Shown: in pieces, positions 42,501-53,700 of the stretch
Layout of the letters: each line of letters starts with the position of its first letter
How positions within the stretch are numbered: position 1 is the stretch's first letter
From: Channa striata
Lineage: Eukaryota; Chordata; Actinopteri; Anabantiformes; Channidae
Reading direction: 5' to 3'
Assembly (NCBI GenBank): GCA_033026295.1
Contig: CM065184.1
Location: 8,125,501 to 8,189,500, forward strand
DNA length: 64,000 nt
Translations under genes and position numbers: made by a program
The notes under the pieces: generated by a model
The model's input: the letters and a program-made list of their open reading frames with translations, nothing else
Told to the model about the DNA's origin: nothing
Databases searched by the model: none

Positions 42501-43252
42501 TCCTTAGGAGGCCGCTTCACTTCCGCACTCAGATTGCAGATCTGCCCAGCTTGTAGTTGCGGTGACAAGCAGCCCTCCGTTTGTGGATTCAGAGGTAAAA
42601 CCACGTTGTTGAGCATGAGCATACTCTCTGATTCTCCATCGCCTAAATGCTGAGGACATGTGCATTTGGTGTACACAATCCCACATGTCTCCACTGTCCC
42701 TTTCTCTAGTTTCAGGCAGTTTTCCAACCACGTACAAAGCACTTGACACCCAAACTGACTAGGGCTCGCCTTATTCAACACCAGAAACTCCACAATGGAC
42801 TTGTCCTCTTCATCCAGCTTCTGTGGCATCAATCCGTTATAATCATAAGGGAAAACTCTCCGTAGTTGAACAAAATTCTTGTCATACAGCAAAAATACAT
42901 AAAAATTCTTGGAATCACAAAGGTACACTATAGACTCATTGACTTTCAGCAACTCGTTGATCTTTTCGTGTGAGTAATGATCGAACTGATAAGCAAGCAA
43001 AGAATATTCAGAGCAGCTCAAGTCTCGCTTGTATAGCTTCAGGTAGATGCTGTATTTGGTAGGGTCTGGGTTCTCCAGCGTCCATGTACAGTTTGTGTAG
43101 TTCTTAGGAAACATTTCAGTCACTGAATATGATCCATAAATGACCCCTTTTACCAGAGTGGAACACCAATAATCTTGGGCACCAGTTAATCCAAACATAA
43201 CCAGAAGATAGGTGGAAAATATATAAATCAACAGGTTTCGAACAGCCTTCAT
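42499..43252 (-). CDS. adgrb3: adgrb3 (BAI3) first coding exon, partial CDS: signal peptide and CUB-type domain
   Basis: ADGRB3 is a synaptic adhesion GPCR. Its extracellular CUB domain binds C1q-like proteins, and it also acts in myoblast fusion and Rac signalling (family knowledge). The 251 codons here closely resemble vertebrate ADGRB3 N-termini: the start MKAVRNLLIYIFSTYLLVMF is the known BAI3 signal peptide, with likely cleavage near residue 26 (GAQ/D). A CUB-type domain follows from about residue 28 to 165, with Cys30, 55, 80 and 112, then a Cys-rich linker (Cys169, 173, 179, 190, 197, 199, 228, 239) ending in KRPPKE. N-glycosylation sequons are at Asn51, 54, 105 and 240. The ATG has A at -3. 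The open frame runs on to 42425, but the family homology stops at KRPPKE, exactly where a consensus donor (GAAG/GTGAGTAT) lies, so the exon ends at 42499 in phase 1. The paralogues adgrb1 and adgrb2 have clearly different N-termini. No frameshift or damage is seen. TSP1, GAIN and 7TM exons are outside the window. Confidence 0.96.
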
Positions 43253-43267
43253 CCTATGTCATTTGGC
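43253..43267 (-). other. adgrb3: 5' UTR part of adgrb3 exon and splice acceptor
   Basis: Immediately upstream of the ATG on the minus strand the sequence reads as a pyrimidine-rich tract ending TTCACAG, followed by 15 untranslated bases. That is a good 3' splice site, placing the exon start at 43267. It implies at least one upstream non-coding exon, consistent with mammalian ADGRB3, whose ATG also lies in an internal exon (from family knowledge). A different acceptor a few bases away is possible but less consensus-like. Confidence 0.85.
43254..43262 (-). promoter_or_regulatory. Two-codon upstream ORF just before the adgrb3 start
   Basis: The retained 5' UTR contains ATG-ACA-TAG (43262 to 43254). 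It ends one base before the main ATG, so the stop and start are separated by a single G. The upstream ATG has a weak context (C at -3), whereas the main ATG has A at -3. Such minimal uORFs can reduce or time translation of the main frame, but a regulatory role here is inference. Confidence 0.5.
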
Positions 43268-43970
43268 CTGTGAAGAGAGATCAAGAGAATTACACAGCGG
43301 AACATGAAAGCAGAGGACACACGAAACATAATATATCATATCTATCGATTCTGATTGATGTGGTTCACACATTTCCCACCAAGTCCTGCCACGAAAATGG
43401 AAAAAGACACATTAACCTCGGCAACGTGTCTTTTGCATCTCCATCCTGCCTCCTCCATCACTTTACTTTGTGCAAACACTGCCACCTTGTGGTCGTTTCA
43501 GCCGTTATTAATTAATTTATTTATCTTCCTGGGGTTGGTGGGTACAATAATGTGAGTCATTTAGAAACTATTAATTGGCTCTTGTTTGGTATGGCACCAA
43601 TCCCCGGGGATATATTCAAATATAGCTGTTTACAATATCTAACATCAAAAGAGAAAGTGTGAAAGCTTGGTGGATCCAAGTGAGCGCGGTCCTCTCAGGG
43701 CTGTGGGGATGCAGCTGCTCATTTTTACGCAGTAACCAGGATCTTTTCAAATCAAGCTGTTCTCTCCCTGATTTAGTCCGTTTCCTCACACGACACCGAG
43801 TCAACACAAGCAGGAACGATTCCACTGACTGCAAATCTCATTGTGTTGTCAGGCCGGTCACTCTTGTGGCTTCTCCCCTCCTGCGAGCTTTGGGGTCCGC
43901 CACCCGCACTGCACGTCTCCAAAAAATTCAGGGCTTGACATTTTTGACAATGCAATTTGATAAAGAGCCA

Positions 43971-43973
<3 letters not shown>

Positions 43974-44004
<31 letters not shown>
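43974..44004 (+). repeat. (TG)n microsatellite
   Basis: About 15 TG units in the presumed 5' UTR intron of adgrb3. Confidence 0.95.
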
Positions 44005-44005
<1 letters not shown>

Positions 44006-44048
44006 GTTTCAGCTTGCATGCGTGCGCGCTCCTAAGTGTGTTTGTATG

Positions 44049-44070
44049 AGGGAGAGAGAGAGAGAGACAC

Positions 44071-44105
<35 letters not shown>
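44049..44105 (+). repeat. (GA)n microsatellite, interrupted
   Basis: GA tract with ACAC interruptions. On the minus strand it is a CT tract. Confidence 0.95.
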
Positions 44106-44178
44106 ATGCAATGCGATGTCCTGATTGCTTTAATCCTACAGGCAATGCAGCTGTGAGCAGTGTCACAGCACAACGTGC

Positions 44179-44184
44179 GTGTGT

Positions 44185-44216
<32 letters not shown>

Positions 44217-44217
44217 A
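44179..44217 (+). repeat. (TG)n microsatellite, interrupted
   Basis: TG tract with one TCTG interruption. It ends about 30 bases left of the alternative minus-strand donor at 44249. Confidence 0.95.
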
Positions 44218-44808
44218 GGCGTTGAAATTCCAACTAGGCTATACATACCAGAGTCCAGAGAATGGACACATTTGCACTTATGTCTCAGACTACTTCCGTC
44301 TGAAGGATCAAAACCTTCCCGTCTCACCACATTAGGATAATGTGCGTTACATAAGGATTTGTGGAAGCAACGTTGAGTGAAATCAGATTTCAGTCGCAAT
44401 AAATCCATATGACTCCCCCATCCTTCCGCAATATTCATGGTCAAGGCTACGCGCAAATCTGTATTCTGGAGACGAGACATCGGTCGTCAAGAGACGCTGA
44501 TGATTGTTTTTTATGATTTTTTTTTTTTTTTTATAAGAGCAATTTTGTGAATATGGAGAGACGAGCTCCGTCTCATGCAGTGTCACTTTAAAGTGATTTT
44601 TGCCGTGAAGAGGGAGACGAGCTCTCAGAAATGATCCGTTCGAGCAGCCGGATGGAGGCTGCGAAGCCACCGCGACGAGCAGACAGGACGAATATTGAAC
44701 AGGGGCAGGCTAAACTTTAACTGATGGATGACATATGAAAATGAGCGTCTCCGGGGGGGCTTCACATGATATCAGCAATAGTAAGAATAACAATAAGAAC
44801 AATCTTAC

Positions 44809-45123
44809 CTTACACTGCGGAGCTATGGCTATTTTTCCAACATACTTGACCACATCCTTTATAAATAAATTCTGCAGCCTTCCGGTGAATCAATACTCCC
44901 CATTCCCCGACAGTGCAAGTCCGGCGCAACAAGATGCTTCGGCGGATGGAAATAAAACGCGTTACACTCCGATGTGGCCGATCATATCCGCCGCTTCTGT
45001 CTCCTTCCTCTTCTGGGTTTTTCCCATCAAAACGGAGCGCAACAACACACGACAGCCACCGAGAAAGACACAGCGAGAGGAAGAGGGGGAGAGAGAGGGA
45101 GAGAGAGAGGGAGAGAGAGATAG

Positions 45124-45164
<41 letters not shown>

Positions 45165-45190
45165 GAATTCTTGGAGTGATGAGAACACAG
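44809..45190 (-). other. adgrb3: Candidate non-coding first exon of adgrb3
   Basis: A leftward transcript starting in the CpG-rich zone would end its first exon at the consensus donor at 44809 (AAG/GTAAGATT) and join the acceptor at 43268. The region 44815-45060 is CpG-rich and the part beyond is a GA tract. The right-hand end (start of transcription) is a guess; no clear TATA box or initiator was identified. A 127-codon minus-strand frame overlaps the exon, but half of it is a Ser-Leu translation of the GA repeat, so it is not considered coding. Confidence 0.4.
45070..45165 (+). repeat. Purine-only (GA)n tract
   Basis: About 95 bases of almost pure G and A, mostly GA units. It lies inside the CpG-rich promoter region and may be in or just upstream of the adgrb3 first exon. 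Mirror symmetry makes it a candidate for triplex DNA. Confidence 0.95.
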
Positions 45191-45303
45191 CAATTCTTTA
45201 CAGTATTACCAGAAAATTAATTTCGGCAGACTCCACGTCTCTATTTCCCACCGATATGTTTTTCTCCGGCAAGTCTCGCACCCCCCCTCTGGAAGAAAAA
45301 AAA

Positions 45304-45330
45304 GGGGGGGGGGGGGATAATAATAATAAT
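45304..45330 (+). repeat. (G)13 followed by (ATA)n
   Basis: Thirteen G, then about four ATA/TAA units, within the CpG-rich region. Confidence 0.95.
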
Positions 45331-45527
45331 AAAAAATAAAAAAAGATCCGTAGTGGGTGGACGTGAGATGTCGGGGAGCCGCTGAGTTACGGCGGAGGGA
45401 GGAACGGACGCGCTTTGCTCGGCGCTTGCAGAGCTCCGGCGGCAGGCTGCAAGATCACGTCACACACTCGTACGTACGCGCCTCACTGCCGCTGCGTCTG
45501 GCACCGCCGCCACTTTCTTCCCGGCCC

Positions 45528-45603
45528 TCCTCCTCCTCCTCCTCCTCCTCCTCCTCCCATTCTCCCTGTTTTTCCCTTCCTCTTCTTCTTCTTCTTCTTC
45601 TTG
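45528..45603 (+). repeat. (TCC)10 and (TCT)n pyrimidine tract
   Basis: Ten perfect TCC units (45528-45557), a short CT-rich spacer, then about seven TCT units (45581-45602). The whole stretch is nearly all pyrimidine on the plus strand. Confidence 0.95.
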
Positions 45604-45822
45604 TCATACAGCCTCCCCCCTTAACTTGACTCCAAAGGGTTTCCCCCCCATGAACCGGACCCTCGCACTTGTGCGCAGACAGCGCCGGGCTTTGCTGCTG
45701 CAGCGTTTCTCCAAAACAGGAATATTTCATGGACTTTCATTTTTTTAAATTTTTTCCACATTTTTTTTTTTTTTTCGGGGGGACTGGGGAGTGCGTGAGA
45801 ATAACACGGTGATAAATAGAAC

Positions 45823-46017
45823 ATGCGCGCTCTGACAGCGGGACCCGCACGGTTCCTGGTGATCCCCCCCCTGCTCCTCCTCCGGCCGGATACCCTGACT
45901 CCTTCCCGGGCTGCTGGTGACCGCAGACCGCCGCGCGTCCTCCTGGAGCAACAACCGCCTGTGGGACAACTTGTGCCGCCTTTGGAAAGTTGTTCCGGGT
46001 CGCCTCGTACCTCACAG
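45823..46017 (+). CDS. Possible first coding exon of a divergent transcript (unrecognised)
   Basis: A 65-codon frame starts at an ATG with A at -3 and ends in phase 0 exactly at a donor-like site (CTCACAG/GTGCAT). Its N-terminus has a short hydrophobic stretch (FLVIPPLLLL, residues 11-20) after a basic residue, resembling a weak signal sequence, followed by a Pro/Arg-rich segment. I do not recognise the protein. GC-rich promoter DNA often gives long chance frames, and minus-strand frames overlap it. A non-coding divergent RNA, or no transcript, is equally possible. No matching downstream exon was found to the right. Confidence 0.2.
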
Positions 46018-46095
46018 GTGCATTTCATACTTGCTGGTTTTCTTGTTCTCCTCTTCACCACCTTCTTAGAAATGTGCGCTCTCAGTGGAAGGCTT

Positions 46096-46120
46096 TGTGT
46101 GTGTGTGTGTGTGTGTGTGT
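46096..46120 (+). repeat. (TG)12 microsatellite
   Basis: TG tract just right of the CpG-rich region. Confidence 0.95.
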
Positions 46121-47885
46121 AGCCTCCAGTATATTCAAGGTAAGAGAAACATGCACTTGACAAATAAAGAAAAGCTTCATCTTCATTGTTGGAGGCTTTC
46201 ACTAACAGTCAACAGTCACTTACATCCAGTGGCTGCATCAGTTGGCCACCGACAAAGCTGCATCAGAGGCTTTGATTTCATTTCTTATGGGATAAATTCA
46301 TGGCAAGAATGGAGATATAATGGACATGAGACCTGCTGCCTGCTGATGACGTTTGCCTTCCCACTGAAGATGGAGGTGGATCTTTTTCATCTCATGCAAT
46401 TAAAGCATAAGATTGATAATTTTAAGCCTGCAAATGTAACGTGCATTAAAGGGGATCGTAAATGAGAAATGACCGTGCGTGACCTTCACACATGTTGGAG
46501 CTCAGTTAATTATTTGAATTATGTGCATATTCAAAAGGTGGCGGCATTCGATTGAGCGGCGCAGACAGAACCAATTGTTCCCCAGTTTCTGACTTTTCTT
46601 TCTGTTGGAGGGCTGGGTCATCTGCTCTAATCATTTTTGCTGTGCATATTTAACTCTCATTAGCCCCGGCCATCTCTTTCGGGCCCTGACTGAAAGTGTT
46701 CCATCCGAGCAGATGCTGCATGAAGAGCCCACTTGTTCATTTGTTTCCAGGAAGTTTCAGTGTGAAGTGTTTGTACGCCAGCCTTTTCAAAGACGCCATC
46801 AGAACTACACAGACAGTATCAGCCACACCAGTGCGACAATCTGAAAGAGCTTGTTTTTATTTTCAACATCCTGGAGCATGCAGTGTTTATGACTTTGTTA
46901 ATCTGTTGCCAAACTTATGGAGGAAACTGGAATCAGTCAGCCCAGTTGCTGCAGTCTGCTCTCCTGCAGCAGGTTTTTTTTTCATGCAGCCAGTGGAACA
47001 TCGACCTTGAGCCAGCCCACTTTACACGGCCATAATGAAGAATTCGGTGTTTAGGGAGCCTTTGGCTCAGCGAGCTAAGAGTGGAAGAAATTCATGCAAA
47101 GCCTTATTGAACAATGAAAACACAATAAGTATCTCTCCACTGGCTCATGGGAAGGCCAATTGCCAAGCTTCAGGAATACTGCCAACAGTCTCCCCTGCAA
47201 ATCCAAAGGAAGAGATGTTCTTCATGTGGTCAACAGTGAATATAAAATACCAATATGTCCGATCGAGAGTCGAATGTCATGCGTCATTATGCAATTACAA
47301 AGATTATGTGGTGTCTCAAATAAAAGATGTATTTGTTTGTTTTAAAGTCAAACGTTGATTCCCCTTATGTTCAATTTTAATAAATGTCAAGAGTTCAACA
47401 TCCCAAATAGCTGTGACAGGAAATGCATAATTATAAACATATGTACCTTCATAAAGCCATTTGGATTCACTATTAATGTAACCCCAGCTTGTACATTTAA
47501 AACATTTGTGCAGTTGCAAAATCTGTCATATTATTCTGTCAAGTCAAGATTGTGTTCAGCCACGTGGATTTTGAATTATTCATAGCCTCGTATAAAGAAC
47601 AGCCCCATTATCACCTGCTCCTGTTTGTGTGTGAGTGCTGAGTAGTATGTCTGCTGGATATAATGGCTGTTTTACAGCAGCCACGTGCATCACAAAACCT
47701 CACGTGATAAACGTCACATGTCTGTTGAGCACATGATAAACATCAGTTTATCCGTGTAAAGTCACCAAACTTACCTTTATGAATCACGATAGTGTGACTG
47801 CTTTGAGAATATATGAACTATCACTCTCTTAGGCAGTTTTTTTTTTTTCGCTCTCACCAGTGCGTAAAGCGGAGACATGCAGGCT

Positions 47886-47910
47886 CACACACACACACAC
47901 ACACACACAC
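47886..47910 (+). repeat. (CA)12 microsatellite
   Basis: CA tract in the upstream flank. Confidence 0.95.
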
Positions 47911-50681
47911 GCAGGCGCATGGGAGAGATTCTCCAGACGGCAGTAAAATGTATTCAGACTTTGAGCTCAAATCAGTCACCACCAGGTTTGTCCATATGTT
48001 ACATTTGTCTGAGCACGGTGATAATGGGAGCCACACAGCTGGATGACTTATTGGGACGCCCCAGATGAGCACGTCGAGAGGAAGCTTTTCTTTAACTGCC
48101 GAATTCTCTTCTGTTTCCTCCTGTGCCGTTGCAGGATAATTTAATACACAATTCGTCATTACGGTAGTTACACTGTAGTAGTATATTTCTTTAATAGCCA
48201 GATCTGGGAGTATGTTCTTGTCTCTTACAACTGCACCGCTAGGTTTTTTCTTCAGAAAATTGCCATACAGTAATGACACAACTGCCTTCCTCTGCTACAG
48301 TAGATATAGGTTTGGTGATGAGAAGACATCACTCTTCGGAGTCTCGCCGTAAAAACACTGTGGCTGTGTGGACGGCAATATATGTCAGCTGATCCACCAC
48401 TTTGGTCAACAACTGCTGGATGGATTGTAACTGAGTCCGCAGGGTCGCTCACTTGATAAATTCTACCGACTCTGCCGATCCTGACATTTCATCTAGCGAC
48501 TTTACAACACGTTGGGTTTTGAATCAAAATAAATTAATTGCAGTGAAATTGAAGGCAAATATTCATGGTCCCCGGGGAATGAATCCTTTACCTCATACAT
48601 AGTGTTTAATATTAAATGTTGGCACGCTGGTGCACTGAAATCTGGTGAATATGGCAAACATTAGATCTGCTAAACATCAGTGTTGTCAGCAGGTTACCAT
48701 GTTTATTTTAGTGCTTTGCTTAAAGCACAGCTATGCCTACAGCCTCACAGAGCAGCTGGCGTGGCTCTTGACTCTTTTTTTATTCTACTTGTGAACCTTT
48801 GTGAAGGAGCTCTTTTTTCTTACAGTTGCATATTTAAAAAATAGCATTAATCTCCCAGTAAGAACTCCCCAGTCTCATACTATTTAGAGAAATATGATTA
48901 AATAAGGAAGTGATAAACTATCACGGGACATGAATAGAAGTGCAAAATCACTTTTACAGGCAGGGCAATGCCAAAAAAAAATTAAAAACTTGACTTACTG
49001 TGAGGCAGGAGATATTTCTTTTATCACCCCCACAAACTATTTGCATTATGGATCCATGCTTACAGTAATGTCCTTCATGTGTCATGTCTACTGGATGTCA
49101 CTATTACTGTATACAGACTTGCGTCTTATGGTTCGATGCAATCATTACACTAATGATGTACCACTCTATTAACAAATTAAAGTGTGGGCACTTTCCTTGC
49201 ATCGCTTCAAGGGCTGTTTTCCCATTTTTCTTCATATTTAATTAAAAACTGTTGCAGAAATTGCAGAGTGCTGTAGTCTAGATGAGGTTAAGTACTGAGG
49301 GCAGTTCTTGCACTTCTTCTTGTATGGCAATAATAAACACTTCGAGTGAGTGCAAAGAAAAATGTACATTAACTGTGTGAGACAATCAATGTCTGTCAAA
49401 ACAAAGCATAATTGATGCCCTTTAAAGATGGACTGGAGAGAGTTAACATGCAATCAATCACAATGACTGCTAATGTGTGGGATATGAGCTCTTTGACTGC
49501 GGAGCACACATGGTCGTTGATAATCAATATGAGTGCATTATTAAATCTATTTATTTTCGTTCATTTGAATTTTAATATAATGGAAGAAACTGTTGCTTGC
49601 TCAAATGCAGTGCTGAGGGCAAACTTCCATTTCCCCCTACAAACATCGATATAAATAACATATTTGTGATATATTTAAGGGGAAAATGCCCAAAGTGACA
49701 TAAAAAGAGGCCCTTATTATCTGAAATTGCTCACAAGTAGATATTCTTTCAAACATGAACAACTGGATAACTTATTAACTTGTCATTCATCAATAAATCA
49801 AGGTTTCAGAGGTTCACTTTTATCAAAATTTTAATGTGTATGAAATATTTAACAACCCCAAAACATTAAAATTTAAACGCACTTCATTATTTTATAAGTG
49901 AAAATACATTTCAAATGTTTTCACAGACACTGTACTACTTCATGGTCAGCGCTTCAGACTTAAACCGCTCTATAAATTTTAATTTAGTTTAACCTTGCTT
50001 GATTAATGAGGTGAAATGTATGGTGTTCTGACAGCGCCCTCTGATACGCTCCACTGTAGAGACAGAGTCTTGGAACATCCCTGCTCGGAGACGTTAGGCC
50101 AAGGTCTGTCTCACACGGTGTTTACAGTCAACATGCAGTCCATCTGTCCTTCTGCTTCTGCAGCGTCTTCACAACAATCAGGGGAAAGTGGCAGAAAATT
50201 TAACAAGTACCTTATAGGTGTGAGATGATCTCATCTTTTAAGGGCCGTAACTGTGCTGCTTTTTACACTTGTTGCTGCTTGTTGTCGGGAAAAAGACACT
50301 GATGAGCTGAGAATTTCACTAAAATACATACTGTGCGTGTGAGACAATGAAAGAAAAGACGGTTTCATGCAAATACATACAGAGGCACAGTAAACGCACA
50401 GTACCTACTTTTGTAAAGTTTTACTGAGAGTAGCTGGTGTGTTTGGATGGCTGGGTTTTGGGGACAAACTCCCGCTGTGCGGTTGTCTGATTATTAGCTG
50501 ACAGCCACACACACCGTGATTGCCAATAACAGTCTGCTCACAACAGAGCATGTACAGTAAAGATGATGAGGCTTAAAATGAAGCTGGGTGCTCCTACAGT
50601 GTGGATGCTGTCTTTAATTAATCATTGTAAAATAACTAAGTACACAGTTGAGCAAACAGTCACCCACCCACGCACACTCAG

Positions 50682-50701
50682 ACACACACACACACACACA
50701 C
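50682..50701 (+). repeat. (AC)10 microsatellite
   Basis: AC tract in the upstream flank. Confidence 0.95.
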
Positions 50702-53700
50702 GTTGTTCAGTATTTGAATTAGCAAAGCCTCTAAAACTTGGAAATAGTGCTCAAAATCACAGGGAATCTGATGCTGTCTTGCTTCAGTGGTTTGACATAT
50801 TTCTGAAAGAAGCAAGCTGTTCAGATGGAAACAGTCACAAATCTCAGTTCTTCAAAAAAAAAAAAAAAAAGAAAAGAGAGAGGAAATAAAATACACCACC
50901 CACCGGGATGCAATTGTGAAAACAAGATTTACAGGTGCAAATCATGACATGCAGCAACATACTACATACAAACAGCAATTTAGCAGGTTTTATGTGATGC
51001 GATGGCTCCAGGAAAATGGAAGGTTTCAGCGGTCGGTAATGCTGTGATTGGATGTAATTTTTATGTACACGCACGGGCACAGTCGAGTGCCGGGATGTTT
51101 TGGTTTCCACTGGTGAAAAATGTACATCATACTATGGCTAATTATGAACAAAGTCAAAAAAGCTTTTTTCCCATTTTAGCACTACATCGGGACTTGTAAA
51201 GAGCAATCTTTTGTGCCATCAGCCGCTGCTATTTCAGAACAAATTGTATAATCCCCATGATGACAAGAGTTTTTTTCTATTCGCATCCTTCATTACTTTT
51301 CTTTCCCAAGGTCCTTTTGACGTTAGATGTACCAGTTAGCTGTCTACTCAAAGGAATTTACTTTCAAATGTCTCCTTCAGAGAAATGATGCTGACATCCA
51401 CCAATCTGCAACCAGATCTCCCAGCCACACAGTTGCTTGTTTACCATATGGCTCAGTATAAATATTAATAAATTCACTTTCATTTTTAATACATTAGTAA
51501 GAAAAAAAGGCATAATTTGGAGGATTCTTCAGGAGGAGGAATATATGAAATGAGATATGTGTAGAAATCAAACCAGTTTGTGAGCTTTGCAGATGCGAGC
51601 TGGACAGCTTTAATGGAATACCACTAAGGTTTAGCCAGTAGAATATATAAGTGGAATATGTTTTTAGGGAACAAAAAATATACGGGGCCTGTCATGCATC
51701 TGTGACCTAAACTATGCCATTCTGGTGCATACAGCTCTGCTTTACATTCCAATCACATTCCTATTTTTCATTTCCATGCCTTGGTTTAGAGCAGAATTTT
51801 AAAGCAAGATATTTTTCCCCAACAGTCTTTCCATGTTTTTTTTTTTGTTGTTTTTTTGTAAAAGACAATGCTGCACAGCATGAATCCTCTGGGGCTTTAT
51901 CTGTTTTCTTTGAATGTGGTTCCAACCACCAGGCCTTAGACTCCCACAAACCCCCCCTGCCTGGCTATGTAAATATTCCATGAGCCGCTGCCCCCACTCT
52001 GTGGACTGACAAGTATTCCTCGTCTAAAAACTTCATCTGGATTGGATGACAGACTTAAACCCACAGTAACCCTGCTATATTTTACACATTCCCATTAAAC
52101 AAATCACAACAGCTTGAATTTATACCACACGCCAAGTCAACAAGTACATTAAGAGTAGAAAATCTTTAATATTCAGCTACTATACAGTGTCAGAAACAAA
52201 ATATGGATGACTGATAGTATCAGTGTGATTCAGTCAGTACAAAAAGAGAGTGAAATGGTGCTGACAAAGGGCTCTGCAAATAGCCCTGCAGCAGTCAGGA
52301 TAGCAAGCTGTGTCCTTGTTAATCACTGAGCACATTGGTCACCTTGGCAATTATCAATTCTGAATGCACCCAATAACAAACTATCTCTCTGACAAATCAC
52401 CTACCACATTTTCATTTTCCTGTCTATAATTTATTTTATCCTGCGATGAGGAATTGAGGGGGTGGGAGAGAAAAAAAAAGTGACAGTCTTGAAGAGGCCG
52501 GGAAAAGAGCTGCTCAGTCATTAATAATATGAGTTAACCCCATATTTTGTTCAATTGTGACACTAATAAATCTCTGTCCCCTGCAGTTTTACCCTTTGTA
52601 TCCCAGCCATTATGTAACCTGATCTGAACAAGACATTGTTTGATTTATTGAAGATTCCTAATGTCTTTCCAGAAACCTTGTATCACATTCATCGTCTCGC
52701 TGATACTGTAGAAAATGAGATTCCGGTGACTGTCGTACAGTACAGCTCCAAACACTCGTGCAATGCACCGACTTGTGAGACAGACTTGACAGCAGAGACA
52801 CACCCTGAAGCTGCACTGAATGTATTGCAGAGTGTCACACAGAGACTTTCTCTGTTTTATTAGTGTAAGCAGTGTTTTCTCATTCATCCTGTACAGTCCA
52901 TATTTTCTTTCACGGTTCTTCCTATGAAAAGCCTCACATACACTATTTGCTCTATCTACTGAAGCTTTTGTAGCTCCATGGACAACTGAGATACAGCTAA
53001 TTAAAATTCCTCTGATAAAATAATTAGCCTCCCCGGCAGACAATGGAAAATGAAATTCTTTCATAATTACTCAAATGAACTGATAAGAAACTTTTCAAGC
53101 ATCTCACAGTTTGCAGCTGACAGGACAACCTCAGCTGTTACTAATTTACACTGGCGTATATGCTTTTAATTTTTTAATTTTTTTTTCAAACGAACATTAG
53201 GAGGTTCTTTACCTGCATGAGTGCCCACAGCCTGGTGGGTGGATGTGCACTCGCGGATCAAAACAGGGTGTAAGAAGGCAGGTCAACATTTAAAAGACAA
53301 CCATTTTAGCTAAAGTAAAAAATAAATTTTTAAAAGTTTTTATTAAACTGGGAAATTATTTCAGACAAACCAAACAGCAGTAGGGGATCACAATTAAAAT
53401 AGGCTGTTTGCTTCTAGTTTCTAGCATTAGGTACATAAAAATGTCAGGAGGATTTGAAAAGAGGTTTTGGGGTACAATTCAGCAACTTAAAGAATACTCA
53501 ACTAATGCATAACTTCAAGATTTATTGCATGAGTTGATGCAAAATGGTGTATTCTTGTTGCTCACAGTAACAAATGATCAAGTCGCTGTGGATTTATGTG
53601 ATTATTTCACACTAATAAATCATCAGTTGGGGAATGTCAGTTGCACAGTTATTTTATAGGCATGCGACCAAATTAGCTGCATTCCAGAAACACAAGCCCA

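Larger units (their letters stand above)
43268..44808 (-). other. adgrb3: Probable 5' UTR intron of adgrb3
   Basis: This stretch is bounded on the right by a strong minus-strand donor-like site (AAG/GTAAGATT, intron base 1 at 44808) and on the left by the acceptor at 43268, giving an intron of 1541 bases. A second donor-like site (CTG/GTATGTAT, exon end 44249) could define a shorter intron. The interior holds GT and GA microsatellites and a T run; no coding homology was found. Which donor is used cannot be told from the sequence alone. Confidence 0.5.
44440..46015. promoter_or_regulatory. CpG-rich region, probable adgrb3 promoter
   Basis: By eye this is the densest CpG and GC-rich stretch of an otherwise AT-leaning window. 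It is interrupted by a GA tract (about 45070-45165). It sits 1.2 to 2.8 kb upstream of the adgrb3 coding exon and carries several donor-like sites in both directions: minus strand after 44249 (just outside), 44809 and 46011, plus strand after 46017. This fits a CpG-island promoter of a neuronal gene, possibly bidirectional. The boundaries are visual estimates; no CpG ratio was calculated. Confidence 0.65.

Noticed and set aside
44810..45193. Minus-strand 127-codon frame with a long Ser-Leu repeat
   Set aside because: The repeat is a translation of the GA tract; the region fits a non-coding first exon or promoter better.
45357..46202. Several overlapping frames of 70-190 codons on both strands in the CpG-rich region
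   Set aside because: Arg/Pro/Ser/Glu-rich products of GC-rich and trinucleotide-repeat DNA; only the donor-bounded 45823-46017 frame was kept as a low-confidence candidate.
47854..48279. 141-codon minus-strand frame
   Set aside because: It runs through the CA microsatellite (Cys-Val repeats) and shows no domain.
52645..53064. 139-codon minus-strand frame upstream of adgrb3
   Set aside because: No recognised homology, and a plus-strand frame overlaps part of it; no splice or codon pattern supports it.
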